From Apostichopus japonicus (taxonomy: Eukaryota > Echinodermata > Holothuroidea > Aspidochirotida > Stichopodidae): a DNA stretch of 64,000 bases. A program made the translations under genes and the position numbers. Positions 1 to 11,508 of the stretch are shown here, piece after piece. The number at the start of each line of letters is the position of its first letter. Position 1 is the first letter of the stretch. Below the pieces are notes generated by a model. The model made no database searches. It was not told the origin of the DNA and saw nothing but the letters and a program-made list of their open reading frames with translations. The stretch lies in NCBI RefSeq assembly GCF_037975245.1, contig NC_092568.1, forward strand, positions 3,627,001-3,691,000, read 5' to 3'.

Positions 1-1439
1 TCATTTTCATCATTTGCGGTCCTATCTGTGTGTCACCTATTTACACGTCTTCGTTTTACTTCAGAAGATCATTTGTTTCACTAATTCTAATATCCGAAAT
101 CTTCACATTTGCATGTATTACCCACAGTGCCGACGACTCAATACATATAGGCTAAGGGAAGAAATGTTGTTAATTTCGGTAACAATATTCAAAGTGTAAC
201 GGCATATTGCTCTACATACGTAATTCGACAGCACTTATAGGTACAAGATTCATGAAGCGATATTGCTTATCTCATTTTATCTTTATTTTCGCTTGGCAAC
301 TATCTTAACTTTCAAAATTAAAATCCTGTTAACAAAAAAAGATCAAATGCGTTCCATAAATTTAACATTAAATGAAATACAAACGTTATTAAATTAATCA
401 TTCAAGTCCAATAAATGATACTATGGTAGCCAGTACCTTTCCGAAATAATTACCTTGATATTTTCCTTAAAACTATATTCGTTAATGTTAAAATAATCTT
501 AAAATACTTACGCAAAGTAAACACATATGGAATGGCTTTAAATTGCTTGCATTTAAATATATGTTCCTTTACCAAAATTATTCAAGGTTAGCTACCTGGT
601 CACACCCCTTCCCCCCACAAAGGAAGGTTTATTTTAATGTTTGCGCAGATAAAAAAACGCTGTGAAAATAATTACAAAGTACAGATGTAAACTTGCAATA
701 ACATAAAAATTTGTTAGATTTTCTCGATTTCATTGTGGCAAAATGTACAGTTCACGGTAATGGTGTTTATAAAACAAAGATATGATTAATTATATGGAGA
801 ATAATACACTGAAACCATCTAATTTGAACAACGGAAAGGGATAGAGTATAATATAAAGCCCAAGATGATTGCGATATATCCAGAGATTTCTTTTGAACTC
901 GGATTGCCATAAGAGTTTACTGTAAACAGATTTACACGTTAAATAATGACGGTGTAACATACTACTTAACCTATATACCGGGGTTTGGAATGCTATGGTC
1001 TAGATTATTAAAATAGTTACTCCATGACTTTGTAATATAGTTAATAAGCCAATGGTATTCAAGAAATTGATTACTAATGCCCAAAATACTAACCATATGG
1101 TATTACATGTAGAAAGTACCATTTTCTTCTTGCTCGTTTACAAAGTAGATGCCCTTTCTGAACCAATGAGGGTAAGCAATGAGTTCATTGACTACTAAAA
1201 TTATTATTCCACAACGACTGACTCAGAATTAATGTGTCATTTTTCCTTTTCCCCGAGTGAAATCCCCTATTTACAAAAATATTGGGCTAAGGCTAACACA
1301 TCTTTCCAAAATTCATTCTACTCAAGTTAATTTGCATGCCTATTAACATCATCCCCATATACTTAAATATTCAATGTATATTCATAAACAACAGGAAACA
1401 AGTCCCTGACTACCGCTTTTTAACGTACGTGCAAAACAT

Positions 1440-1810
1440 GCAACGCAGTGTATGGATATGACAATCATTCTTAATACCACCTTCAGAATAATCTTGAATT
1501 ATATAGATTCGAGTTTCCACGATCTGGTTTCTGTCTCCAAACAAATCGAAAAATACAAATTACTAATGAACAACATTTTACCTTTAAGTGCAACGCAATG
1601 TATGGCTATGTCAATCATTTTTAATACCACCTTCCAGAATAATCTTGAATAATATAGATTCGACTTTACACGATCTGGTTTCTGTCTCCAAACAAATCGA
1701 AAAATACAAATTACTAATGAACAACATTTTACCTTTAAGTGCAACGCAATGTATGGCTATGTCAATCATTTTTAATACCACCTTCCAGAATAATCTTGAA
1801 TAATATAGTT
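1440..1810. repeat. Tandem repeat, ~150-bp period, unit 1
   Basis: About two and a half copies of a ~150-bp unit beginning near the motif GCAACGCARTGTATGG (starts near 1443, 1590, 1741). The counterpart in unit 2 is at 22190-22560. The short ORFs across it are by-products of the repetition. Confidence 0.8.
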
Positions 1811-2362
1811 TCGACTCAAACTATCTGTTTTTTTACCGTCATACTAGCGATGTCAATGTTGAAGGTAATGCTTAGGATGTAAAATCCTCTCCAAAAACCA
1901 AATAAATATCGTTCTGACAGCTGTAAAGAGACCATTTTAAAACCAGTCAATGTTCCTGCTCCCGCTGAAATGGACTTACTAATATTCATTTTTAAACCTG
2001 AAAATTCCACCAAAAATTTTTAAATGGTTGGGTAAACTGCGAAAAGATCGTTCGTTTGCTTCGCCAAAGAACCTAGTGTCATCAGCATATAGAGTCAATT
2101 TATATTCTCTTCCACCGATATCAATACCTCGAATGCAATCATCATTGTATATTAATACATTCAATATCTGAGCACATAAGATAAAAAAATATATGGGGAT
2201 AGTGGGTCTCCTTGCCGGCATCCTCTTTCAACAGGAAATTATTGTGATGGAAACCATTGATGAGGACAAAAGAGGAAGCACAGTTATAAAATGTTTCAAA
2301 ACACTTGAAGATACGTGTTTTTAATTCGTTTTTAAAGTATGTTTTCACGTCTATATTTTTAG

Positions 2363-2478
2363 TGCTGACGACATTCGTCACGTCATGAAGACGTATGGTG
2401 ATACTCTACTCACCGAGGATGTTGAAGAAATGCTGAGAGTTGCTGGGGTAGATGGAGATGGAAATATTGATTACATGG
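2363..2478 (+). CDS. Calmodulin-like gene, penultimate coding exon (unit 1 copy)
   Basis: A 116-nt exon between an AG acceptor (2361-2362) and a GT donor (2479-2480). It is a close duplicate of 23089-23204. It encodes the end of EF-hand 3 (ADDIRHVMK, very close to the calmodulin segment ending ELRHVM) and most of EF-hand 4 (loop [11 protein letters not shown]). One visible difference from unit 2 is a Pro to Leu change after GDTL. The frame is open. Earlier exons would lie left of the window, and no last exon is found between here and 9000. The gene may be truncated or may have become a pseudogene, but the exon itself shows no damage. Confidence 0.85.
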
Positions 2479-3960
2479 GTAATTAATTTATTTTTCTCAA
2501 TACAAATTGAAAGGACTAAAAGGAAACATAGTTCGTTACGACTATTAGTCATGTAAATTGTTTTAAATCAACTTGGAGATTGCAATCGGCATCTACGGTT
2601 TACTATCAAGTTGGGAAACCCCTAAAACTAAGGATGACTAATTAAGTAAACTATCCGGTATATCACATCACAATGTTTTCTCTACTTGAGTGTAATAATA
2701 TCGCCCTTAAAAGTAAAGGGTAAGCACCACGCTATATTTGTACATGGTAAAATACTGATGGACATAAGACGAAAGATTTAGACTATTATTAGTCGCGTCG
2801 AGTGCCAGACCGGAGTTAAAAGTAAATATGTTAAATGCCCCCTTTATTGTCTTTTGAAGTTACGTCATGAAACCTAGTATATATTATTCTTTATCAAATT
2901 TCTCACGGACCCCGGGACTGTACCCCAACTGAATCCCCACGAGTCAGGCGTGGTCCCTGGATCCAGATCATAATTCCGGATAATCCAAGTATAACTGCAT
3001 AGAACAGAAAGGATTAGTATGTTCACTCGTTCGAACGAATATTGTAGAAATTACACAATTATCTGTCTGTTTTCTACTAACACTTTCGTTTAGAACCTGA
3101 TACCACATGTCAGATGATTACATTGCATATTGATCGAAAATAATTATATTAATACGATTCCGATAATTTCATCGCACATCACGAAGCTAATTGTAAGTAA
3201 TAATTAGCGATGGTGATGCCGTTGGTACATAAAATTCGTTTTTTTTTTACAAACTTGCCTACACGTAATGACGTATTTCATAGCTTCTAGATCCCAGTTT
3301 TTTTGTATTGTTTCATTTACCACAATTTCTTTCAAGTCAACAAATCACACATCATCTGTATAAAATCGCAATCACCTTGCAGTCTGAAACTATAACGACA
3401 ATCCAAAATTAAAGATCTCAGGATAATTAACAACCATTTACACAACATTATTACATATTCATGACTAACGTTGCAACAAAAATGTACGAATTCCAGAAAG
3501 TGATTCATGTAACTGATTTATATTTCACACAATACAAACGAAATACTGCGTGGTATTGAAAATTAAGACTTTAGACATTTCCTACATGCGTTAAATAACC
3601 GCAATATAGTGACAATTTGATCTCCAAGTATTATATACCCAGATAATATACTCAGGTTTATAACACACTGCATAGAGCAACCGAAAGTAGGACAGACCCC
3701 GATTCGGATGGGGCCACAAACCGGATATTTGGAATACATCATCGTTGAGTATTGCCTCCAAAGTTAACAGACTTCCCAGTTCACTCTTTCAAATAGCACC
3801 AGTTACATTTCATACGTAAGGACTAACTACAACCGTTGAACCAATCTATACCGTTATATTGCTCGTCACAAGTAACACAACCGCCGTTTCCGTTGATGAG
3901 TGCGAAATCCATAGAAGAAACAAAAATTAAAAGCGTTAAGGAGTCATTTAGGTAAAGAAG

Positions 3961-4974
3961 ATGGATGCGAACGGAGTTGAAGTTACGATTTTACCCACCG
4001 ATTCGCCTGGTTATGTTTTTGAAGATCCGACACAAAGAACACTTTTGTCCGTTATAGTAATACTTGTGGCGGCTGTTGGCATTCCTGGGAATATATTGGT
4101 TATGATTGCTGTGACTTTCTCGAAAAGATTGCAAACCAAGACCAATTCATTTGTCGTGAATTTGGCGTGTTCTGATCTTGCAGCGTGCCTCGTCCTCCCG
4201 TTCCAAGTTGTCGCTTTGTTGAACGATAGTTGGCCATTGCCAGACCCGTTGTGTACCTTTGTTGCTGTTGTTGTCTGGGTTGGTCTTGGTAGCAGCGTAG
4301 TCAATCTCGCCTTAATCGCCTTTAACCGTTTCACGTTAATAACTAAATCACGTACTCACTACGACCAACTATATTCAAAGAGAAATCTTGTCCTTATGTT
4401 AGTTTCAGCATGGATCATTCCGATCGTCCTGGTTACGGCCCCACCCTTGTGTGGCCTTGGAGGAATCGGCTACTCGGAGCGGTATAAGATATGTTCAGCT
4501 GACTCAACTCATCCTTTATCGGATGTTTACGCATTCATCATCAGTGTTCTCGTTGGATTTCCATGTTTGATCATTATTATTACATGTTACGTCAAAATTT
4601 ATCGCTTCATTCGAGCTAAAAATCGCGAGCTGTTTTCCAACAACGCATGTAGAGGAGAAAGCACTGGCCACGCCCAATCAGCGGCCTTCAAAAGACAAGT
4701 GGAAGTGACAAAGAACTTGTTTTTGGTGGTGTGTTCGTACATCATCTGTATAATGCCCTTTGCTATCAACTGTTTGATACCACCCAGCTACCCTGCCATT
4801 CCTTGGGTGTCGATAATTCTTATTGCTAACTGTTGTTTGAATCCAATCATTTATGGACTAAAACATCCTCAGTTTCGAGATGTATTTCGACATATCCTAT
4901 CGTGCAAGTTTAGACTTATTCCAGAGCCATCGAAGCTATTGCAGACTCTCACAACCAGTTCTAACGGCGCATAG
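3961..4974 (+). CDS. Rhodopsin-class (class A) 7TM GPCR, copy 1
   Basis: Intronless 337-residue receptor. Seven hydrophobic segments are visible. Class A landmarks: G43-N44 in TM1, LACSD with Asp72 in TM2, Cys98 before TM3 and Cys178 in loop 2 (expected disulfide), W151 in TM4, P201 and Y210 in TM5, P266 in TM6 and NPIIY (294-298) in TM7. Two microswitches are altered: the DRY position reads NRF (122-124), and the CWxP motif reads CIMP (263-266). NRF/NRY plus NPxxY is reminiscent of Moody/Tre1/GPR84-like and melatonin-receptor-like groups, but the ligand cannot be named. The start ATG has A at -3 and G at +4. The N terminus is short with no signal peptide, and the C tail is short and Ser/Thr rich. 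It lies in what would be the last intron of the calmodulin-like gene copy, on the same strand. A possible polyadenylation signal AATAAA lies at 5113-5118. Confidence 0.95.
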   Translation: MDANGVEVTILPTDSPGYVFEDPTQRTLLSVIVILVAAVGIPGNILVMIAVTFSKRLQTKTNSFVVNLACSDLAACLVLPFQVVALLNDSWPLPDPLCTFVAVVVWVGLGSSVVNLALIAFNRFTLITKSRTHYDQLYSKRNLVLMLVSAWIIPIVLVTAPPLCGLGGIGYSERYKICSADSTHPLSDVYAFIISVLVGFPCLIIIITCYVKIYRFIRAKNRELFSNNACRGESTGHAQSAAFKRQVEVTKNLFLVVCSYIICIMPFAINCLIPPSYPAIPWVSIILIANCCLNPIIYGLKHPQFRDVFRHILSCKFRLIPEPSKLLQTLTTSSNGA

Positions 4975-6439
4975 AAGGCTAATTGGGTACTGTATTTCAA
5001 AATACGTGACAATTCTTCCATTAATACACACAGGAGTTTACTGATTTAGACGAAATGTCATGTTCCTTTGAGAAAACGAAAACGAAAAAAATGATTTAAT
5101 AACTCTTTTGACAATAAACTACGTTAACTGTGTTCCTAGTGATTCCCTTGTCCATTCTTGTTCTGGCATTTCTAAGAATATGATGTAACACTGTAAACCT
5201 GAAAATGGTTTAATATTTAGACAATGCTTTTTAGTGTTGATTTCAAATGTTTGGTGGCATTTTTTACTCTTCTTTAGCTTTCAAATATATTTTAGAATTT
5301 TCACTAATATTAATACATTAATAACATATAATACAAATGAATGTAACCCAAAATATATGCATTCAACTCTCAATATGAAAACCCGTTCAATAACAAATAC
5401 GTAGAGATTACTTGGCTCGGCAAGGCCTCCCAGATTTTTGCAATATGTTAAAACGGATGCATAATAGAGGAAAGACGGTTCGGTTTACTTCCTACAAAAA
5501 CAAAACTGATAAAACTAGTATGCTGACCACATATATGTTTGATTTATACAGCATCATGGATGTTGTCTCAAGGTAAACTAAAATTTCAGTTGTTTAGGGT
5601 ACTCTTCCAGCATATATAAATTGAAAAGAAATGTTGTTCATCCTTCTAAGAATGGTCGAAAGATGGTTTTGTAATGATAATAAATAATTGTGTCCGCTTT
5701 TCTGCTGTATCTGGTTTACCATTTTAACTTAATCCTAAATGATATTGTTGATGGTAGTGAGAACGATATTCAGCTGATAACAGTATATTATAATATTGTT
5801 CCGTTACGTCTCGAATCTCCGAAAGGAATATAATAACGGAGCGAGAAATTAGTATATTTAGGACAGAACCAGGATTTATTCACCTATATATACATATACA
5901 GCTTTACAACCTTTCTGAGGCTTAAGGCCAAAGACAACAAATTGTAACAAGCCAAGTCTCTAACTCTTAGACGAATTATCTATGAGTCGCATAACTAATA
6001 TTATTGGGATTTACCTACGCTTATATTAACATTAATGATTGACTTTACTCATTATCGTTTTCGGAAGATCGATTAGGCTATCCGGAAACAACTCACAGAA
6101 TGTCACATACCGTATTTTAACTTCCGAAACGAGAATCGCTTCCTTGTAATTGTCACTTTTTGGATTTCGGGAGAATCGCCAAGACGTGTAGCGTACTTTT
6201 AGAGACCTCCCGGAAACGACAACCGGAGATGTATGTTGTACCCGTAACAAAGAATAATATTTTGCTGAACCTTTAAAGTATAATATAATGATTTTCATTG
6301 CTGTTTGTTTTCGAAAGTGAATGTATTTACTCCATGTGTTATCCTCATGTCAACAACATTTATCTAATATGGCGGTTATGAAAGCTAGATTAATTCAATT
6401 TTAACATGAGAGTCTTTTATTATGAATAACAGTTTATGT

Positions 6440-6680
6440 TTCAAATTGCAATGAGTTGGAAAATCCAGAAGAGTGAAAAAGTTCCAGCCTCCACCGAGAT
6501 TCGAAACCAGTAAGGAAGTTCGTCATTCCATTGTCGGATTTTGCCACATGTATCGAACAATGGCTGGTTCTGGTTTGGTGTCATATTTTGCCCTAGTCTA
6601 GAGATCACCCATGATGATGCTAACCAAATCGGAATCCTAAGTTCGGATCTCGAAAGACATACTTTGAAGAGACTGTTAAA
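6440..6680 (-). mobile_element. tRNA-related SINE, deleted copy (unit 1)
   Basis: Matches the repeat at 28080-28310, 52200-52430 and 57872-58144, but most of the tRNA-like part is missing. The sequence jumps between two TTCGAA motifs that flank the missing segment in the other copies, consistent with a deletion between short direct repeats. The far end retains sequence also seen at 58100-58144. Confidence 0.7.
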
Positions 6681-6681
6681 T

Positions 6682-6735
6682 GAAATGGAAATAAACTACC
6701 AAGGCAAATGGAAATAAACTACCAAGGCAAATATA
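6682..6735. repeat. Short tandem duplication (~25 bp x2)
   Basis: The segment AATGGAAATAAACTACCAAG is repeated head to tail at the end of the unit 1 homology. No coding role is seen. Confidence 0.8.
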
Positions 6736-7310
6736 TATGTATATAACAAGACTAGAAGTACACATTATTAGAACCATACATGGAGACAATGAATAGTTCG
6801 TACATCTGTATAACGGGTACTACTAGTTTGCTCCTTCCAGTTAAGGATTATGTTTATATCAATGTAGTGAAAAATCTAGTACTCTATGATTACCTTCAGA
6901 AAGCTATGAAAAATACTTTCAACTTTGTTACAACTAACAGAACTATCGTGGCATCAACAACTGATCTAAGACGTAATACTTTAATGTCTACTTAAATATA
7001 TAGGAGTCAATAGTGAACCATACATTGTTTTATTACTGTAATCCGTTTTGCTGTACTACTTTAGTGATCTCAACTCATCCTTAGTTCTTCTGATTTGTTC
7101 ACATATTTTTTGTTCTATTACAACTCAATTACAATATCATTAAACGTGTTGTAAGTTAAAACAATAGCATTCTTTTGTTATTTGTCTGAATGTCATTTGT
7201 TCAAATTTTTAATAATCTACGTTATTCTACAACAAGAGCTATACTGCCGCGTAAGCAAGATGACATTGTTGAGATACACTTTGTTGATATATGAGAGGTT
7301 CCTGTTTCTA

Positions 7311-7332
7311 TATATATATATATATATATATA
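7311..7332. repeat. (TA)n microsatellite
   Basis: Short TA tract directly abutting the Penelope-like tail that starts at 7333. Confidence 0.9.
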
Positions 7333-7495
7333 GATAAGTGATTGGAGGTAAAACAGCCAATGTTTGGTTTTTGCAGAGCTTTCGAGCAAACTAGCTCTTC
7401 TTCAGTGCATGATCACCGAAAATGACAAGGAGTAGCAGGAATTTAAACTATTTTATAGAGAAGAGTGTCGGCAAAACTGCAAAACGTGCGACTTA
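7333..7495 (-). mobile_element. Penelope-like element 3' end fragment
   Basis: The reverse complement matches about 46980-47140, the 3' region of the intact PLE, through the hammerhead-like block and the flanking TGTTTGG/CCAAACA segment. Homology fades near 7495, so this is a strongly 5'-truncated insertion. Its terminal end abuts (TA)n, as in other PLE copies here. Confidence 0.85.
7372..7409 (-). ncRNA. Hammerhead-ribozyme-like motif in PLE tail
   Basis: On the minus strand: TGCA (stem I), CTGAAGA core, an extra A, a GAGC/GCTC stem II with a slightly shorter loop than at 47062-47100, GAA core, AGCT as minimal stem III, C as the cleavage-site base, then TGCA closing stem I. Same arrangement as 47062-47100. 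Activity is unproven, and stem III has no hairpin loop in a monomer. Confidence 0.5.
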
Positions 7496-7499
7496 GATG

Positions 7500-8340
7500 A
7501 GTGATTACGCCACTGCCGTGGCCAGACATTAAAACAATTTATGTGGTGAGAATATTTCTCATACTGGCCACCCGTGACCACTCAACTTAGTTGGGAGTGT
7601 TCTGTAATGCACCTGAAAGAAAAGTGCAATAACTTTTTACAAGATGCAAGTATTTTACCTGTGTGCATTTAATGTGTTTTCTGTTTTATCCCGTGGAATT
7701 TGACACAAAGGAACCTACTTGATGGTGTAAGTATGTATAGGATACGCCTTAGTTTTGTAACAATATATCTAGTTACAAAGGATACGGTGGGGAACGTAAT
7801 TTTTGTTATGTGGATACACCTTTAATATTGATGTCAACAACCCTATTGTTTTATATTGACATCAAAGGTAATTTGATGTCAACAAAGGTTAATAACTGGA
7901 AAAAGCACTTATTAGCCAAAGAACTCGATATTTCTACTTGGATAAACTTCACCCTTGGTATGTTGATCAAGTTTATCAAGTGCTGTAGATCTATTATTTT
8001 ATGCCAAAGATTCCCATCCAATAGGTAAAATGGTGGCCCTGCTGGTGACCCCTAGGCAGTTTGCCTCCTCTCTTTTCGCAATTAAGAAACTTGCAAAGCT
8101 TGTTTAAAAGAAAAAAGGTAGCTGGTAATAGTTTTATGCTTTTTACCTTCTTTCTGTAAATGTTCCACATTTCTGAAACAAAAGAGAAAAAGATTCATTA
8201 GTTCTTGTGGGCTTACGTAGTGTTGATTGTCTTAGTGATAGTCGTGTTGTGAACATGTATTTAATAATATATATAAAAAAGTGCTTTCAGATCAGAAAAC
8301 CACCCACTATGTTCACTTTGCAGATGTAACCATCAAACTT
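7500..8340. other. No recognisable gene
   Basis: AT-rich sequence with small ORFs only. No domain, splice-supported exon or structured repeat was recognised. Confidence 0.6.
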
Positions 8341-9650
8341 AACATGGAAGGTTTTGTCATTGTCAACTTAGAAGCATGGATACTTTCCATACTTGGCATA
8401 TGGATGCACAGCTCAATTGTTGTTGGTGTAGGTGAAAGGTCATCTGCGTCACCAGCAATCAATTATGTGAAAACCTTTTAAACATGATATCTCATGGTAG
8501 AAATCATGGATATACTCCTCGCATGTGGGATATGGATTTTTCATATTGAGTACATGGATCATGTAGTTGTGGTCATAGGCGTACGGGACCATTTCAGTTT
8601 GGGGGGGGGGCAGAAACTTTTGTGCCCGAAAGTTCCCGTGACACTATCTAAGCGGAGCGCCACCATCGGTTGGCGCGTGAAGTACAAGAACTTTTTGGCA
8701 AAAAATGCCTCTCAGATTGCCGGAAATGGCACTTCTGAGGCCTTGCAAGTTGCATTTAAACATTCTTTATTTTATAATCTCACGTTTTAGAAATTAACAC
8801 TTCCCCAAAAATTTGGTAAATTAGAAGAAGAAAAAATGGTAACATCACTTTGAAGGGGAAAAATAGGACAGTATATTTTTTAAGCTCCTATTTAGTTACC
8901 GTATATATTATTTTAACACAGTACTCAGCTACCTCCAGAAAAACATACATTGTTCAACGACACGTATGCGGGATAATGTCGATGTGTCAGGTGAGACTGC
9001 AGTTTGTCTCACAAAAAAGTAGAAAAAATAACAAAGAATATGATAAACATGTACTTCTAGGCTTATAGGCACTCCCTCCCCCCCCCCACCATCCATGAAA
9101 AAGAAAATGTTTCTTATATGCACTCATGTCGGGGATGTCCAGGTATACAGTTGACTAGTTAGATCACATGATGTCACCACGATTGTGAGCGGCGTTCCCT
9201 GTAAATAATTGTGGGCGATAGTGCAAAAAGCGCGGTAGCCCAGATGAGCTGCGCTTGCGGCGGTGTTACACGGAAATATTCGGGCATCATGATGCTAAAT
9301 AAAGAAAATCATTAGGCCTATATTAATATTAATGTCACAAAACATATTACATAAAACGCTCTCCACAGAGTTGTCGGGCAAAAATTCTAAGATTCGGGCA
9401 AGCTACTGCATATTTATATATATTTTTTTCTCCTCTTAGGCTGCCCGAATTTTTCAGAACTTTTGCCCGAATTTCTTGTCCTCTGGAAATTTGGGGGGGG
9501 GGGCCGCCTCGTACGCCTATGGTTGTGGTTGGAGCTTAAATATCATTTGAGGTCACTAGAGGTCAAACTCTGAAAACTTTTAAACATGATAGCTCAAGGT
9601 AGGAATGATGGATACTTCTCATACTTAGTGTGTGGATGTAACACATTGAG
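8340..9650. repeat. Degenerate tandem repeat, split by a transposon
   Basis: Three diverged copies of a unit containing an AACATGATATCTCA-like start and a downstream GGATACTTYTCATACTT-like motif occur near 8345-8480, 8482-8565 and 9585-9660. The transposon at 8574-9521 sits inside the array, so the last two copies were originally adjacent. Small ORFs across it are not convincing genes. Confidence 0.55.
8574..9521. mobile_element. Non-autonomous DNA transposon with CATAGGCGTACG termini
   Basis: Both ends carry the inverted 12-mer CATAGGCGTACG, followed by G-runs and GCCCGAA-type subterminal motifs in inverted orientation. The perfect 8-bp direct repeat GTTGTGGT flanks it at 8566-8573 and 9522-9529. 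Length 948 bp with no transposase frame. An 8-bp duplication fits hAT-type elements but does not prove the superfamily. Confidence 0.88.
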
Positions 9651-10201
9651 AACAAGATCCCTATTGTCATTAGTGGAGATGTGCATTGCCGCGTACAGTA
9701 GACTGACCCGTGATTCACGTCATAGTGTAATGGTACATCAAAATAGTGGTTCAGGACATTTATATTGGTGAACAAGATCTATGGAGTCATTAACTCCTCA
9801 ATGCATTTTGCATTCTGGTTTTGACTTAAGGCCAAGGAGTTGATAGTAATTACATATTTCTTTGAGAACATGTCATGAATTCAACATATGAGATGTTGAA
9901 TTTCCCAACCTCTGTTGATTGCAAAGTTCTTGAATTAATAGCATTGAAAGTTGTTAGTACCTCACAAGTGTATTTGGCACAATCATATGTCTAGTGGTAT
10001 CGCTGAGACGTTTCAGCGGGTCCTCCACCTGCCCTTCGGATGCTGCTGTTTCCATATTTATCTCATTTAACATTACCATGGCACGGCACGGCATGGTTGA
10101 TATTGATATGTTAAATTAAATGTAAGACAGGAAAAACAAATTAGCGTTCCGTATATATTGCCATCATATACGTGCTTAAGTGTGTGCACGCCATATACTC
10201 T

Positions 10202-10273
10202 CCTTTTAATGCTGACTCTGATCGTTAACTGATATAATTTGCAATCGATGAGTTAGGAGGTCAGCATTAAAGG
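10202..10273. repeat. Short inverted repeat
   Basis: CCTTTTAATGCTGAC at 10202-10216 is matched, with one extra T, by GTCAGCATTAAAGG at 10260-10273. This could be a small MITE remnant or a chance hairpin. Confidence 0.5.
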
Positions 10274-11466
10274 CAAAGCTTTATATTATTTAAGTTTCTA
10301 TACACAATTTATTCGTCAGGGTACTGAAGTGATAAGTAAGTGTTATGGTACCTACCTGTCTATTTACTATCATATTTATCATCTTTATTATTTATAACTT
10401 TGGTATATTACATTTTATGATATTCCAAAGTAAAGTTTCGATTTGAGGCGTCGTTCTTATTGGTCGGTTTTGTCATGTGACCTTCTTTGTAAGTGTCTGG
10501 AATTTTAACTTTGCCAACAAACTTGTTTGTTCGATATTGGGGGTAACCAGCAGTATCTGGTACAAACGCAGTTTGTATTTTAAGAAATTTAACGCAGCTA
10601 TATACCTGCATCAACATTTACTATACTATTTACGGTTGTATCCTACTAAAAAACAAGGATGAAAATAAAGTACATGTGTACATTGTAGTCAGTTAATCCG
10701 AGAAAATCACCAGCTGAAGAATGTAGCTATAATTAGCTGAACAAAGCTGGTCATCATCACTATCCTTTAATTAAAAGAACATTACTATCCTTACTATGGC
10801 GAAATTACTTTATACCAGTTGTCACGCTTTTATTTTTAGTGGGTGGGGGGGGGGGGTATTGCGATGAAGGGCGGGGGTCAGACGAGGAGTGGGGAGTTTG
10901 TCAGGTGCCAAGTACCAAGGTACCAGGATGAAAGGACCACAATTCTTCTCTTAAAGCTATATATGTCATGCATTTCAGTGGGCACAATGTTGCATATGTC
11001 ATCACCCAATGTTATCATCATACCAACTTCAGTTGATACAATATGACACTCTCATAAATATGCATTCGGTCAAGTACAATATAAGTAACTCCAATAGAAA
11101 AGTTAATGTTAGCACAATAGCCAAATGGAACTATCCAAAACTGAGTCCAGAAAAATGTAGGCTTGAAAAGATTCTGGCCCCAAAACGTCCAACCAAAATT
11201 TGGGGTCCACATGGGCCTAAAATATTAGCTGTGAACCAACAGTCAGGAACAATAGGGCACACCTCACTATATTACAGATACACAGCAAGTATCGCAAATA
11301 TCTATCACTCTGTATATGAGTTATCCCAGACTCAGAAAGGGCCACAGATGAACACACACACAATCTTGTTTTCTATTATATTAGCTACAGCCTACAACCG
11401 ATGACATTTCCCTTTATTCTAACCCTTTGTTTGGACAACCGATGAGTATTGTTCTCTATTGTTCGA

Positions 11467-11508
11467 CAACTGGTGACAGGAATTTCTTTTGTCCCATGTC
11501 ACCAGTTG
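11467..11508. repeat. 12-bp perfect inverted repeat (hairpin)
   Basis: CAACTGGTGACA (11467-11478) pairs with TGTCACCAGTTG (11497-11508) across an 18-nt loop. No T-run follows and there is no gene context. Confidence 0.6.

Larger units (their letters stand above)
1..6680. repeat. Segmental duplication unit 1
   Basis: Position 1 onward aligns with 20706 onward nearly base for base. The alignment continues through the 150-bp repeats, the EF-hand exon, the GPCR and its 3' flank, ending near 6680 where a SINE remnant lies. The left edge is beyond the window, so earlier exons of this copy may exist upstream. Divergence from unit 2 is clearly higher than between units 2 and 3, so this is the older copy. 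It lacks the ~400-bp MITE that units 2 and 3 share and has no last EF-hand exon in view. Confidence 0.9.

Noticed and set aside
14-199. 61-codon frame duplicated at 20719-20904
   Set aside because: It starts with TTG, has no recognisable domain and lies in the intron after calmodulin-like exon 4. Conservation is explained by the segmental duplication.
4011-4334. Antisense frames across the GPCRs (also 24960-25283, 43121-43324)
   Set aside because: Shadows of the receptor coding strand, with no independent features.
2363-5000. Two independent genes placed side by side by chance
   Set aside because: The same order and spacing of EF-hand exon then GPCR occurs in units 1 and 2, so the arrangement is ancestral to the duplication.
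11009-11404. 131-codon frame
   Set aside because: No recognisable domain, and it lies in AT-rich noncoding-looking DNA. Kept as unsupported.
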